64,000 nucleotides of DNA from Streptacidiphilus pinicola (GTDB taxonomy: Bacteria > Actinomycetota > Actinomycetes > Streptomycetales > Streptomycetaceae). Position numbers and translations under genes: made by a program. Below, in pieces: positions 45,434 to 53,949 of the stretch (within the stretch, counting starts at the first letter, position 1; each line of letters opens with the position of its first letter). The notes under the pieces are model-generated. The model was not told the DNA's origin, did no database searches, and worked only from the letters and a program-made list of their open reading frames with translations. The DNA is taken from the NCBI RefSeq assembly GCF_003258295.1, contig NZ_QKYN01000110.1, positions 17,916 to 81,915 on the forward strand, read 5' to 3'.

Positions 45434-45707
45434 GTTGGACCTTTCGTCACGGGTCGGCGGAGGCTCCGCTCGTCCCTGTCTGAAAGTCATAAGAAATGTC
45501 TTAAAGTCGTCCCGCACCTCGAGGATTCGGCCTGACGGGTTGTCGAATTACGGCGTGTCAGTGCACGATTTGGCTGGTCAGAAGCGGTATAAGCGGGGCC
45601 TGTGCCGCCCGTGGAGATCCGCTCCGTCGGAGTAACCCCAAGGGGCCCTAGGATCGGCATCCGGCTCCCGTGACGGGGGCGCCGGGGCGAGACGAGCTGG
45701 AGGACGG

Positions 45708-46850
45708 GTGCCACGCGAGAGCGGTGACGCGAGCTTCCTGCGCCGGCTCAACCAGGTCGCCGTGCTGCGCGGCCTGCACGGGACCGAGACCGCCACGCTC
45801 GCCGAGCTGGCCCGCACCGCCCGCCTCTCCCGCGCGACCACCGAGACGATCATGGAAACGCTGCTCCGCGAGGGCCAGGCCGAGGAGTTCGCCCCCAGCG
45901 CGACCGAGCGCCTGCGCGGCCGACCGGCCCGGCGCTTCGCCTTCCGGGGAGCCGTGGGGCACGTGGCCGGGGTCGGCATCGGCGGGGCCCGGCTCACCGC
46001 CATGGTCGCCGATCTGCGCGGCCGGATCGTCGCCCGCGAGCAGGTGAGCGCCCCGCCCGACCTCCCGTCAGCGGGCCGCCTGGACGCCATCGCCGCGCTC
46101 GTCGCGCGGGCCTGCGCCGGGGCGGGCATCGCCGTCGCGGACCTGACCGCCGTCGGCGTCGGCACCACCGGCGTGATCGACGGAGCCGGACGGGTGGTCA
46201 AGAGCGTGGTGCTGGCCGACTGGACGGGCGTGCCGCTCCAGGCCGAGCTGGCCAGGAGGCTCGCGGTCCCCGTCCTGGTCGAGAACGACATGCGGCTGGC
46301 CGTGCTCGCCGAGCACTGGCGCGGCGCCGCCCGCGACCGCGCCGACGTGATGTACCTGCACACCGGCAGCCGGATCGGCCTCGGGCTGCTGCTCGGCGGC
46401 ACGCCCCATCGTGGCTCCCACGCGGCGGCCGGGGAGCTCGGCGGACTCTCCAGCAGCGGCTGGCCGGGCTTCCAGGACGTCGTGGCCTACGCGCGGTCCG
46501 TCGACCCCGAGGTGTCGCGCGCGCCCGGCCGGGCGGCGCTGTTGGCGCTCGGCCGGGCCCGCGCGGGCGACGAGGAGGCCGGACGGGCCGTCGACTCCTT
46601 CGCCCGCGCACTGGGCCGGGTGCTGGTCGGCCTGGTGACCCCGCTCGACCCCGAACTCCTGGTCATCGGCGGCAGTCTGGCCCAGGCGGGCGAGCAGGTC
46701 ACCAGGCCGATCCGGGACTGCCTGGCCGAGGCCTGCCTCTACCCGCCCGACGTCGTGGTCTCCGAACTCGGCCCGGACGCGGTCGGCCTGGGTGCGGTGC
46801 GCCACGCCCTGAACGAGGCCGAGCGCCTGCTCTTCGCCCCGTCCAACTGA
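45708..46850 (+). CDS. ROK-family transcriptional regulator, degenerate sugar-kinase fold
   Basis: 380 residues. An N-terminal winged helix (LNQVAVLRGLHG, LAELARTARLSRATTETIMETLL) is joined to a ROK domain (GVGTTGVIDGAGRVVKSVVL, PVLVENDMRLAVLAEHW, SRIGLGLLLGGTPHRG, PELLVIGGSLAQAGE). Both kinase hallmarks are lost: the ATP-site DxGxT is GIGGARL and the ROK zinc motif (CxCGxxGCxE) is missing after AAGELGGL. It is thus a sugar-binding regulator without enzyme activity. GTG start with GGAGG upstream. The Gfo/Idh gene follows by 42 nt and is probably its local target. Confidence 0.88.
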   Translation: MPRESGDASFLRRLNQVAVLRGLHGTETATLAELARTARLSRATTETIMETLLREGQAEEFAPSATERLRGRPARRFAFRGAVGHVAGVGIGGARLTAMVADLRGRIVAREQVSAPPDLPSAGRLDAIAALVARACAGAGIAVADLTAVGVGTTGVIDGAGRVVKSVVLADWTGVPLQAELARRLAVPVLVENDMRLAVLAEHWRGAARDRADVMYLHTGSRIGLGLLLGGTPHRGSHAAAGELGGLSSSGWPGFQDVVAYARSVDPEVSRAPGRAALLALGRARAGDEEAGRAVDSFARALGRVLVGLVTPLDPELLVIGGSLAQAGEQVTRPIRDCLAEACLYPPDVVVSELGPDAVGLGAVRHALNEAERLLFAPSN

Positions 46851-46892
46851 CCGCCGCCCCGGCTTCCTGAGGGTGCTGCTGAAAGGAGCTCA

Positions 46893-48080
46893 GTGACCGT
46901 GCAAGACGTGCGCCTCGGCGTGATCGGTCTCGGCCTGCGCCTCTCGCTCGCGCTCGCCGCCCACCGCCCCGGCCGGGGCAGCGTGGTGGCGGCGGTGTGC
47001 GACAACGACCCGGAGGCGCTGCGCCGCGGCCTCGACCGGCTCGACTGGCTCCGGCCCGCCGACGCCGTCGCGGACCACCGCCTGCTCCTCGAACGTGCCG
47101 ACCTCGACGCGATCCTGGTGGTCACCCCGGACGACACCCACGAGTCGATCGCCGTCGACTGCCTGCGCGCGGGCAAGGCCGTCTACCTCGAAAAGCCCAT
47201 GCACATCACCGTCGAGGGCTGCGACCGCATCCTGCGCACCGCGTACGAGACCGGGACGCGGCTCTACGTCGGCCACAACATGCGGCACATGGGCGTGGTG
47301 CGCACCATGCGCGACATCATCGCCCGCGGCGACATCGGCGAGCCCAGGACCGTCTGGGTGCGGCACTTCGTCTCCTACGGCGGGGACTTCTACTTCAAGG
47401 ACTGGCACGCCGAACGCAGCCGCACCACGAGCCTGTTGCTGCAGAAGGCCGCGCACGACCTGGACGTCATCCACTGGTTGGCCGGCGGCTACACCGAACG
47501 CGTCAACGCTTTCGGGTCGTTGATGCTCCACGGCGACCTCCCGCGCCGCGCCCCGGGCACGCCCCGCCCGGAGGGCTGGCTCCAGGAGTACGAGTGGCCG
47601 CCGACGGCGCGGACCGGCCTGAACCACCACATCGACGTCGAGGACGTCTCGGTGATGAACATGCGGCTGGACAACGGCGTCATCGCCGCCTACCAGCAGT
47701 GCCACTTCAGTCCTGACTACGTGCGCAACTACACCGTCATCGGGACGGAGGGCCGGCTGGAGAACTTCGGCGACGAGGCGGGCGCGGAGGTCCGGGTCTG
47801 GAACACCGGCCCGTCGCGGTACCGGGCGGAGGGCGACGTCACCCACCGGGTGCCCGACGTGGAGGGCACCCACGGCGGCAGCGACACGGCGATCCTCGCC
47901 GAGTTCGCCCGCTTCGTCCGCGCCGGCGGCCCGACCGACACCTCCCCGCTCGCCGCGCGGATGAGTGTCGCGGCCGGCTACATGGCGACGATGTCACTGC
48001 GCGACGGCGGACGGCCCTACGACATCCCTCCGGTGGCCCCGGAGCTCGTGGCGTACTTCGAGAACGCGCAGCGGCGGTAG
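46893..48080 (+). CDS. Gfo/Idh/MocA-family oxidoreductase
   Basis: 395 residues. The nucleotide-binding start is RLGVIGLGLRLSLALAAHRPG, then VVTPDDTHESIAVDCLRAGKAVYLEKPMHITVEGCD with the catalytic EKP Lys, GHNMRHMGVVRTMRDII, and KAAHDLDVIHWL with the HD motif near the sugar. The C-terminal domain carries a long insert (PEGWLQEYEWPPTARTGLNHHIDVED). GTG start with GAAAGGAGCT upstream. It probably oxidises a sugar or inositol; the ROK gene in front suggests sugar control. Confidence 0.88.
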   Translation: MTVQDVRLGVIGLGLRLSLALAAHRPGRGSVVAAVCDNDPEALRRGLDRLDWLRPADAVADHRLLLERADLDAILVVTPDDTHESIAVDCLRAGKAVYLEKPMHITVEGCDRILRTAYETGTRLYVGHNMRHMGVVRTMRDIIARGDIGEPRTVWVRHFVSYGGDFYFKDWHAERSRTTSLLLQKAAHDLDVIHWLAGGYTERVNAFGSLMLHGDLPRRAPGTPRPEGWLQEYEWPPTARTGLNHHIDVEDVSVMNMRLDNGVIAAYQQCHFSPDYVRNYTVIGTEGRLENFGDEAGAEVRVWNTGPSRYRAEGDVTHRVPDVEGTHGGSDTAILAEFARFVRAGGPTDTSPLAARMSVAAGYMATMSLRDGGRPYDIPPVAPELVAYFENAQRR

Positions 48081-48193
48081 CGGGGCGCCGGGCCGTGCCC
48101 GGTGCCGCGGGCGTGGACTAGCGTGGGGCCGGGGTCGTGCTCTCGGGGAGTGCGCCTTGCGGAGACCCGCGCCGACGAGGGGAACGAACCACG

Positions 48194-48967
48194 ATGGAGC
48201 CGCGCCACGCCCTGCTGGCCGTGCACGCCCACCCGGACGACGAGTCGCTGTGGACCGGCGGCCTGCTGGCCCGCCGCGCGGCGGAGGGCCTGCCCACCGC
48301 CGTCGTCACCTGCACCGACGGCGAACTCGCGGACGGCAGCTCCTTCGCCGCGCCCGGCACCCGCGGCAAGGAGTGGGCCCAGGCCCTGCAGATCCTCGGC
48401 GTCACCTCCTCGGCGATGCTGCCCTACCGCGACTCCGGCCGCCTCGGCCACGGCCAGGGCTCCCTGTGCGCCGCGCCCTTCGACGACGTCGTCGCCCATC
48501 TCGTCGGCCAGATCCGGGCGCTGCGCCCCGTCGCCGTCGTCACCTACGACGCGGCGGGCGGCTCCGGCCACCTCGACCACATCCGGGTCCACCGCGCCAC
48601 GCTCGCCGCGATCGAGGCGGCAGCGGTCCCGTACCTGCTCCCCGCCCACGGCCCGGCCTGGGCCGTCGAGTCGGTCTGGCTCGCCACCGTCCCGGCCTCC
48701 CTCGCCCGCGACGCCGCCGCGATCGGCCTCCAGCCCGCGGAGGTCCCGGCCACCCCGGACGACCGCATCGCCGTCTCCCTCGACGTCCGGCCCTGGCTGG
48801 ACACCAAGTGGGCGGCGCTCCAGTGCCACGCCTCCGAGTTCGCCCGCGGCGCGGGCGTCTCGGCCTTCGCCGACCGGACCCTGCGGGAGCTGGGCCTCGG
48901 CCGCGAGTTCTACCTCCACCGGCCGGGCCCCGGCGCCCCGAGCGTCGCGGGCGTGCCGGCGCTCTGA
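48194..48967 (+). CDS. PIG-L/LmbE-family zinc deacetylase
   Basis: 257 residues. The zinc motif AHPDDE (His13, Asp15, Asp16) lies at the N-terminus and the second ligand in SGHLDHIRVH. TCTDGELADG and YRDSGRLGHG are also typical. Actinobacterial members remove acetyl groups from GlcNAc-inositol (mycothiol route, MshB), mycothiol conjugates (Mca) or antibiotic sugars. The lack of MshB-specific neighbours leaves the substrate open. A GAGGGG site lies 8-10 bases before the ATG at 48194. Confidence 0.87.
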   Translation: MEPRHALLAVHAHPDDESLWTGGLLARRAAEGLPTAVVTCTDGELADGSSFAAPGTRGKEWAQALQILGVTSSAMLPYRDSGRLGHGQGSLCAAPFDDVVAHLVGQIRALRPVAVVTYDAAGGSGHLDHIRVHRATLAAIEAAAVPYLLPAHGPAWAVESVWLATVPASLARDAAAIGLQPAEVPATPDDRIAVSLDVRPWLDTKWAALQCHASEFARGAGVSAFADRTLRELGLGREFYLHRPGPGAPSVAGVPAL

Positions 48968-48974
48968 GTCGGCC

Positions 48975-49529
48975 TCAGCGGCGTGGGCCGTCGGAGGCGG
49001 CGACTACCAGGAGGCGAGTGTCGGGGGCGAGGCTCCGCCAGCGGTGGCGGGTTCCGGCGGCGAGGTAGAGGGTGTCGCCGCGTTCGAGGCGGTGGGTCCG
49101 GCCCTCCGCCTCGACCTCGGCCGCGCCATCCGCGACGTAGAGCAACTCGTCGCCCTCGTGCAGGAATTCACGGTCGGCCCGGTGCTCGCCGATGAACTCG
49201 AGCGCGTGCAGCCGGCGCGCGCCGCGCACCAGCGGGCGCACCCCGGCGTCGGGGGAGAGGCCGGAGTCGTCCGCCGCCCGGACGAGGTCGACCTGACGGT
49301 CGCCCGCCTCCGCAGCGGCCAGCAGTTCGACGGCCGTGGTCTCCAGGCCGTCCGCGATCCGCTGCAGTGAGCGCATGCTCGGCCGAGCGCGGTCGTTCTC
49401 GATCTGGCTGAGGAACGGGACGGACAGCCCGGTGCGACCGGCCACCTCCGCGAGGGTCAGTTCCAGGGACCGGCGCCGGCGCCGCACCGCCGCGCCGAGT
49501 CGCGGCTCGGTCTCCTCGGCGTCGCTCAT
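48975..49529 (-). CDS. XRE-type regulator with C-terminal cupin
   Basis: 184 residues. The helix-turn-helix is LGAAVRRRRRSLELTLAEVAGRTGLSVPFLSQIENDRARPS, and a cupin_2 sensor follows (EFLHEGDELLYVADGAAEVEAEGRTHRLERGDTLYLAAGTRHRWRSL). This is the PuuR/SutR-like architecture: small molecules bind the cupin. The ATG at 49529 has GGAGGAG eight bases upstream. The divergent arylsulfotransferase/permease operon has two matching inverted repeats in its leader, likely targets of this protein. Confidence 0.9.
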   Translation of the reverse strand: MSDAEETEPRLGAAVRRRRRSLELTLAEVAGRTGLSVPFLSQIENDRARPSMRSLQRIADGLETTAVELLAAAEAGDRQVDLVRAADDSGLSPDAGVRPLVRGARRLHALEFIGEHRADREFLHEGDELLYVADGAAEVEAEGRTHRLERGDTLYLAAGTRHRWRSLAPDTRLLVVAASDGPRR

Positions 49530-49619
49530 GATCACTGCTCCTCCCTGCCGCTCACCTTACGGGCTCCCGGAGCACGTTTCGCACGCCTGCAACACCGCCG
49601 TCACACGGGGCTCCTATCG

Positions 49620-49653
49620 TCAAAGGACTTTGATCCCATCAAAAAAACTTTGA
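49620..49653. promoter_or_regulatory. Twin operators in front of the arylsulfotransferase operon
   Basis: TCAAAG-GA-CTTTGA at 49620-49633 (perfect, 6+2+6) and TCAAA-N5-TTTGA at 49639-49653 (5+5+5), 19-20 bp between equivalent points, so on the same side of the helix. They end just before the AAGGAG ribosome site and overlap the likely start of transcription: a repressor placement. Confidence 0.7.
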
Positions 49654-49664
49654 AGGAGTCTCGC

Positions 49665-50816
49665 GTGCCCCGAGTCGACCAGAACCAGCGCCGCCGACGC
49701 GGCACCGGGCTCATCGCCCTCGATCCCGACGCGGCCTTCCCCGGCCTCACCCTCTTCGCCCCCCTCACCGGGGACGGCGAGGTGTACCTGATCGACCTGC
49801 ACGGAGCGACCGCGCACCGCTGGCACCTCCCCTACCGGCCGGGCCGCCACGCGCGGCTCCTCCCCGGCGGGGTGCTCGCCTACAACGGCGTGCTCCCGGG
49901 CGAGGAGGCGCTCTTCCCGATGTGGCACAAGTACCGCGGCGGTGTGATGCTGCGGGCCGCGCCGGACGGCACCGTGCTGTGGGAGCATCGGGACCCGCGC
50001 CAGCACCACGACGCGCACCACCTCGACGACGGCGGCGTCCTCTACACCGGCCTCGAACCTCTGCGGGGCGCCGAGGCGCAGGCGGTCCTCGGCGGCGTCG
50101 CCGGCTCCGAGGCGTGGGGGTCCGCCCGGACGAAGTCCGGGGGAGGCGGGACGGTGTGGGCCGACACCATCACCGAGGTCGGACCGGACGGATCGGAGCG
50201 CTGGAGCTGGCGCGCCGCCGAACATCTCGACCGCGAGGCCTACCCGCTCCACCCCGACTACGCCCGCGAGCACTGGCCGCTGATCAACAGCGTCACCCCG
50301 CTGGCCGACGGCAACGTGCTGGCCAGCCTGCGCAGCGTCTCCGCGGTCGTGGTGATCAGCCGGGCGACCGGCGAGATCCTGTGGCGCACCGACCCCGGCA
50401 CGGTCTCCCAACAGCACCACCCCACCGAACTGCCCGACGGCCGCCTCCTCGTCTTCGACAACGGCGTCTTCCGGCCCGGCCACGACGTGCCGTACTCGCG
50501 TGTGGTCGAGATCGACCGGGCGGGCGGCGAGGTGGTGTGGGAGTACCACGACCCGGCCCGGGAGTCCTTCTTCGCGCCGTTCATGGGATCCGCGCAGCGG
50601 CTGCCGAACGGCAACACCCTGGTGACCGACTCGCCCGCGGGGCGCCTCTTCGAGGTGACCGCGGAGGGCTACCTCTGCTGGGAGTACGTCGTGCCGCACT
50701 TCGGCGCGTACGCCGAGTCCGAGGTCCGGGCCCTGTTCCCGGCCGAGCCCAACGCCGTCTTCCGCGCCTACCGGCACGCCCCCGAGGAGATCCCGTGGCT
50801 GCGGACCCAGGACTGA
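49665..50816 (+). CDS. Arylsulfotransferase (ASST-like), cytoplasmic
   Basis: 383 residues. The pattern is a six-bladed propeller with repeated GDGEVYLIDLHG, APDGTVLWEH, ATGEILWRT and RAGGEVVWEYHDP blocks and DGGVLYTGL/PNGNTLV turns, as in the arylsulfate sulfotransferase families (Arylsulfotran). His residues in HHDAHHLDDG and QQHHPTELPDG occupy the positions where ASST has its catalytic His. No signal peptide is seen, unlike periplasmic ASST. The GTG at 49665 has AAGGAG seven bases before. It may move sulfate between phenolic compounds without PAPS. It overlaps the permease gene by 22 nt. Confidence 0.85.
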   Translation: MPRVDQNQRRRRGTGLIALDPDAAFPGLTLFAPLTGDGEVYLIDLHGATAHRWHLPYRPGRHARLLPGGVLAYNGVLPGEEALFPMWHKYRGGVMLRAAPDGTVLWEHRDPRQHHDAHHLDDGGVLYTGLEPLRGAEAQAVLGGVAGSEAWGSARTKSGGGGTVWADTITEVGPDGSERWSWRAAEHLDREAYPLHPDYAREHWPLINSVTPLADGNVLASLRSVSAVVVISRATGEILWRTDPGTVSQQHHPTELPDGRLLVFDNGVFRPGHDVPYSRVVEIDRAGGEVVWEYHDPARESFFAPFMGSAQRLPNGNTLVTDSPAGRLFEVTAEGYLCWEYVVPHFGAYAESEVRALFPAEPNAVFRAYRHAPEEIPWLRTQD

Positions 50817-52129
50817 ACCCCGCCCCCTCCGACGGGCGACCGCCGCTGCGGCGGCTGGCGCCGCTCGCCCTGCAGCACGTCCTGGCCATGGCGGCGACCC
50901 CGGTGTCCACCGTCTTCCTGGTCGCCGCCTCGCTGCGGCTGACGCCGGCTCAGACCGCGTCGCTGCTGAGCGCGGTCCTGCTGGTCTCCGGGGCCGGCTC
51001 GGTGCTCCAGTCGCTCGGCGTGTGGGAGTTCGGCGCGCGACTGCCCTTCGTGATGCTGCCGGGCGGCGCTGCCACCGCGCTCTTCGTACAGATCGCGCAC
51101 GACCACGGTCCGGCCGTCGCCTCCGGATCCGTGCTGCTGGCCGCCGCGCTCCTGCTCGCGGTCACCCCCTGGTGCGGCCGGGTGGTCCGGCTCCTCCCGC
51201 CGCTGGTCATGGGGGTGACGGTGCTGCTGGTCGGCATCTCCATGGTCCGGGTGACCACGCAGCTCCTCACCGGCCCCGGCGGACAGGCGGCGACCCCCGG
51301 CGCCTCGGCCGCGGCCGGGCTCACCGTGCTGGTCACCCTCGTCGCCCATCTCCTGCTGCGGGGTGCGTGGCGGCAGTCCGCCGTCCTGCTCGGCCTGGTC
51401 GGGGGCACGCTGCTCACGGTGGTCTCCGGCCTGGGCCGGCTCGCCCCGGCCGCCGGAGCCGGCGTCTCCCTCCCGCACCTGCTGCCCTACGGCACGCCGG
51501 TGTTCGACCTGCCCGCGGCGCTCCCGCTGCTGCTCTTCAGCCTCACCTCGCTCGCCGAGGCCACCGGCCAGACCGTGCTCAACAGCGACGTGCCCGACCC
51601 CGGCCGGGACGTCCCGCGCGTGGCCCGCGCGGACGCGCTGGCCTCGCTGCTCGGCGGAGTCCTCGGCACGCCTCCGATGGTCACCAGCTCCGAGAACATC
51701 GGCATCAACCGCCTGACCGGAGTCCGCAGCCGCGAGGTGACGGCCGCGGCCGGTGCGCTGCTGATCGCGGCGGGCCTGTTCTCCCCGCTGTCCCGCCTGG
51801 TGGCCGGGCTGCCCGCGGCGGTGGTGGCCGGCTCGGCCCTGGTCGTCTACGCGGCGATCATCGTCATGGGCGTGGAGATGCTCAACCGGGTCCGGGCGAG
51901 CGACCCGGCCACCACCGAGCCGCTGACCGTGGGCCTCGCCCTGACGGCGGGTCTGCTGCCGGTGGTGGCGCCCGGCCTCTACGCCGGGCTCCCGGCGACC
52001 GTCCGCACCGTCCTCGGCAGCGGTGTGGTCGCCGGAACCCTGACGGCGATCCTGCTGCACGCCCTCACCCGCGCCGCCTCCCCGGCACGCGCCCGCGGCG
52101 CCCTGGGGCCGCCCGTCCGAGGACGGTGA
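50795..52129 (+). CDS. NCS2/NAT-family permease (xanthine/uracil/ascorbate type)
   Basis: 444 residues, about 13 membrane segments. The NAT signature ENIGINRLTG (pattern Q/E/P-N-x-G-x4-T-R/K/G) follows PPMVTSSENIG, and AEATGQTVLNS is the other conserved polar segment. GTG start at 50795 inside the end of the arylsulfotransferase gene, with GAGGAGA upstream, so the two are translationally coupled. Family members import purines, pyrimidines or ascorbate; coupling to a sulfotransferase hints at an aromatic or heterocyclic substrate. Substrate is inferred. Confidence 0.88.
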   Translation: MAADPGLNPAPSDGRPPLRRLAPLALQHVLAMAATPVSTVFLVAASLRLTPAQTASLLSAVLLVSGAGSVLQSLGVWEFGARLPFVMLPGGAATALFVQIAHDHGPAVASGSVLLAAALLLAVTPWCGRVVRLLPPLVMGVTVLLVGISMVRVTTQLLTGPGGQAATPGASAAAGLTVLVTLVAHLLLRGAWRQSAVLLGLVGGTLLTVVSGLGRLAPAAGAGVSLPHLLPYGTPVFDLPAALPLLLFSLTSLAEATGQTVLNSDVPDPGRDVPRVARADALASLLGGVLGTPPMVTSSENIGINRLTGVRSREVTAAAGALLIAAGLFSPLSRLVAGLPAAVVAGSALVVYAAIIVMGVEMLNRVRASDPATTEPLTVGLALTAGLLPVVAPGLYAGLPATVRTVLGSGVVAGTLTAILLHALTRAASPARARGALGPPVRGR

Positions 52130-52157
52130 CCCCTGGGTGCCCCGGGGCTGGTGGGCC

Positions 52158-53810
52158 CTATCCCAGCTCGGCGCCGAGGAAGCCCGCGCCGTTGTAGGAC
52201 CCCCAGCCCGTCACGTCGTCGTAGCCGGTCCCGGCGTTGTAGGCGCCGTTGCTGCCGCTGGTGACGTCGTGGAAGGCGGAGTGGTACTGCGAGGACTCCG
52301 CCAGCGTGTAGAGGGTGGGGTTGGCGAAGCCGAAGGCGGGCTTGCCCTTGGCCTTGGCCTCGTCGTCGTAGATCGCGGTGAAGGCCGCCCAGTTGGGCGC
52401 GGCGGCGCTGGTGCCGCCGACCTCGCCCCAGCTGCCCTGGCTGTAGACGGCCCAACCGCTGCTCGGATCGGCGTCGGCGGCGACGTCCGGGACGGTCCGC
52501 TTGGAGCCGCCGTTGACCGAGGCCTGATAGCCGGGGGTGGCGAATTCGGAGGAGACGCCCCCGCCGCTGCCCGACCAGGCGGTCTCGCCCGACCAGGCGC
52601 CGGTGGAGCTCAGCTTGAGCGTGGTGCCGCCGGTGCCGGTGACCGACGGGTCGCTGGCCGGGAAGTCGACGGAGGTACCCCCGTTCCCGGCGTCGTCGGA
52701 CCCGCTGTCACCCGAGGCCGCGTAGACCGACTGCCCCTGGGCCGCGGCCTCCTGCAGATCGGTGTGCACGGCCGTGAGGTTGCTCGGCGTCTCGTCGGCC
52801 TCGTCGATGCCCCAGCTGGTCGAGATCACCGGTACGTCGTCGCTGACCAGTTGGGCGTAGACGGCGGTCTCGCCCGCGTCGCTGTTGGGGGCCTCGTAGA
52901 CCTTGACCGTGCTGCCGGGGGCGATGGCCTGGACGACCTCGATGTCGAGCTCGTCCTCCACCTCGCCGGAGAGGTCCGTGGTGCCGCCGCTGACGTTCAC
53001 CACCGTGGGGGTGCTTGGCTTGAGCGCGAAGTGGCTGTCGTAGGCGGCGATGTCGCTCTGGGCGAAGGCGGAGAACTCCAGCAGGGCCACGGTCGAGCCG
53101 GCGCCGGTGTATCCGGCGTTGATGGCGGAGTTGAGGTTGTAGGCGCTGCGGGCCTTGGGCGGCGTCAGGCCGGTGACCGCGCGGGCCCCGGTGTGGGGCG
53201 CGGGCTTGGCCGGGACGGCGTGCGAGGTGAACCGTGCGTAGTCGTTGAGACCGGAGATGTCGGTGACCGCCGAGGCGATCGCGGCCGGGAGCCGTGGTGC
53301 GAGGGTGTTGGCGAAGAAGTCCCGCCCGCTGCGCGGCTCGTGGAAGGTGGCGAGGCGCGTGCCGAAGGCCCGTTCGAGCTGCGCCGCCGTGCCGCTGGCA
53401 GAGAGGGAGAGCCGGTTGGCGGTGGGTGCGCCCACCTTCAGCCCCTGCGCGGTGAGGAAGGCGGTGACCCGCGCGACCGTCGCGGCGTCGGCCCCGTAGC
53501 GGTCGGCGAACTGGCGCACGGTCAGATAGTGCTTGTACTGCGCGGAGTCGGGGTTCGCGACCTGTGCGAGGAAGGCGGCGAGACCCTCCCGGTTCCGGGG
53601 TGCGAGGCTGAGCTGCACGGATATGCGCCGGTCCGGCGCGACGGCGCCGGTGGCCACGGAGTGGCTGAGCCCGGGCAGCAGATCGCCCGCCACCGCGCTG
53701 GTGCGGGCGGGCGCGCCGGCCGCGAGTGCGGGAGCGGCGCCGGCGCCGAGGGCGATGATCGGGAGCGGAGCGGCCAACAGGCCGACGAGGGCCCTGAGAC
53801 GTCGAGACAC
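52158..53810 (-). CDS. Secreted S53 peptidase (sedolisin/kumamolisin type)
   Basis: 550 residues. A signal peptide ends near ALAAGA (30); a pro-domain of about 175 residues follows (DRRISVQLSLAPRNREGL, QYKHYLTVRQFADRYG). The catalytic Glu285 and Asp289 lie in EVEDELDIEVV, the Ser468 in GGTSAAAPNW, and the C-terminal calcium site in FHDVTSGSNGAYNAGTGYDDVTGWG. Such enzymes are acid-active serine-carboxyl peptidases that cleave proteins outside the cell after removing their own pro-domain. GTG start at 53810, ribosome site AGGAGG ten bases upstream. Confidence 0.93.
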   Translation of the reverse strand: MSRRLRALVGLLAAPLPIIALGAGAAPALAAGAPARTSAVAGDLLPGLSHSVATGAVAPDRRISVQLSLAPRNREGLAAFLAQVANPDSAQYKHYLTVRQFADRYGADAATVARVTAFLTAQGLKVGAPTANRLSLSASGTAAQLERAFGTRLATFHEPRSGRDFFANTLAPRLPAAIASAVTDISGLNDYARFTSHAVPAKPAPHTGARAVTGLTPPKARSAYNLNSAINAGYTGAGSTVALLEFSAFAQSDIAAYDSHFALKPSTPTVVNVSGGTTDLSGEVEDELDIEVVQAIAPGSTVKVYEAPNSDAGETAVYAQLVSDDVPVISTSWGIDEADETPSNLTAVHTDLQEAAAQGQSVYAASGDSGSDDAGNGGTSVDFPASDPSVTGTGGTTLKLSSTGAWSGETAWSGSGGGVSSEFATPGYQASVNGGSKRTVPDVAADADPSSGWAVYSQGSWGEVGGTSAAAPNWAAFTAIYDDEAKAKGKPAFGFANPTLYTLAESSQYHSAFHDVTSGSNGAYNAGTGYDDVTGWGSYNGAGFLGAELG

Positions 53811-53859
53811 GACGGTGTCCTCCTGGGACTCACGCGGGAAGCGTCCAGGGATATCTGAC

Positions 53860-53887
53860 GATCAGTCAGATCCTGGCTGACGTGATC
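53860..53887. promoter_or_regulatory. Inverted repeat upstream of the S53 peptidase gene
   Basis: GATCAGTCAG, 7-nt spacer, then CTGACGTGATC: arms that match apart from one extra base. It lies 50-77 nt upstream of the start, where a regulator of the peptidase would bind. Confidence 0.4.
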
Positions 53888-53914
53888 AGACTAGGAGGGC
53901 ACTGTGGCAGCTGA

Positions 53915-53932
53915 GCGACATGTACATGTCGC
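53915..53932. promoter_or_regulatory. 18-bp perfect palindrome between soxR and the S53 gene
   Basis: GCGACATGT joined directly to ACATGTCGC, 105 nt upstream of the peptidase start and 18 nt past the soxR stop codon. Its AT core and lack of a loop favour a protein-binding site over a terminator. Confidence 0.45.
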
Positions 53933-53949
53933 CACTTGACGATCTCGTG

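Noticed and set aside
31410..48080. A single carbohydrate-utilisation cluster
   Set aside because: The sugar-related genes are scattered on both strands with unrelated genes between them; no sugar ABC or PTS transporter is present.
52137..53858. 573-residue plus-strand frame opposite the S53 peptidase
   Set aside because: Gly/Arg/Val repeats without domain; the opposite strand has signal peptide, pro-domain and full catalytic set.
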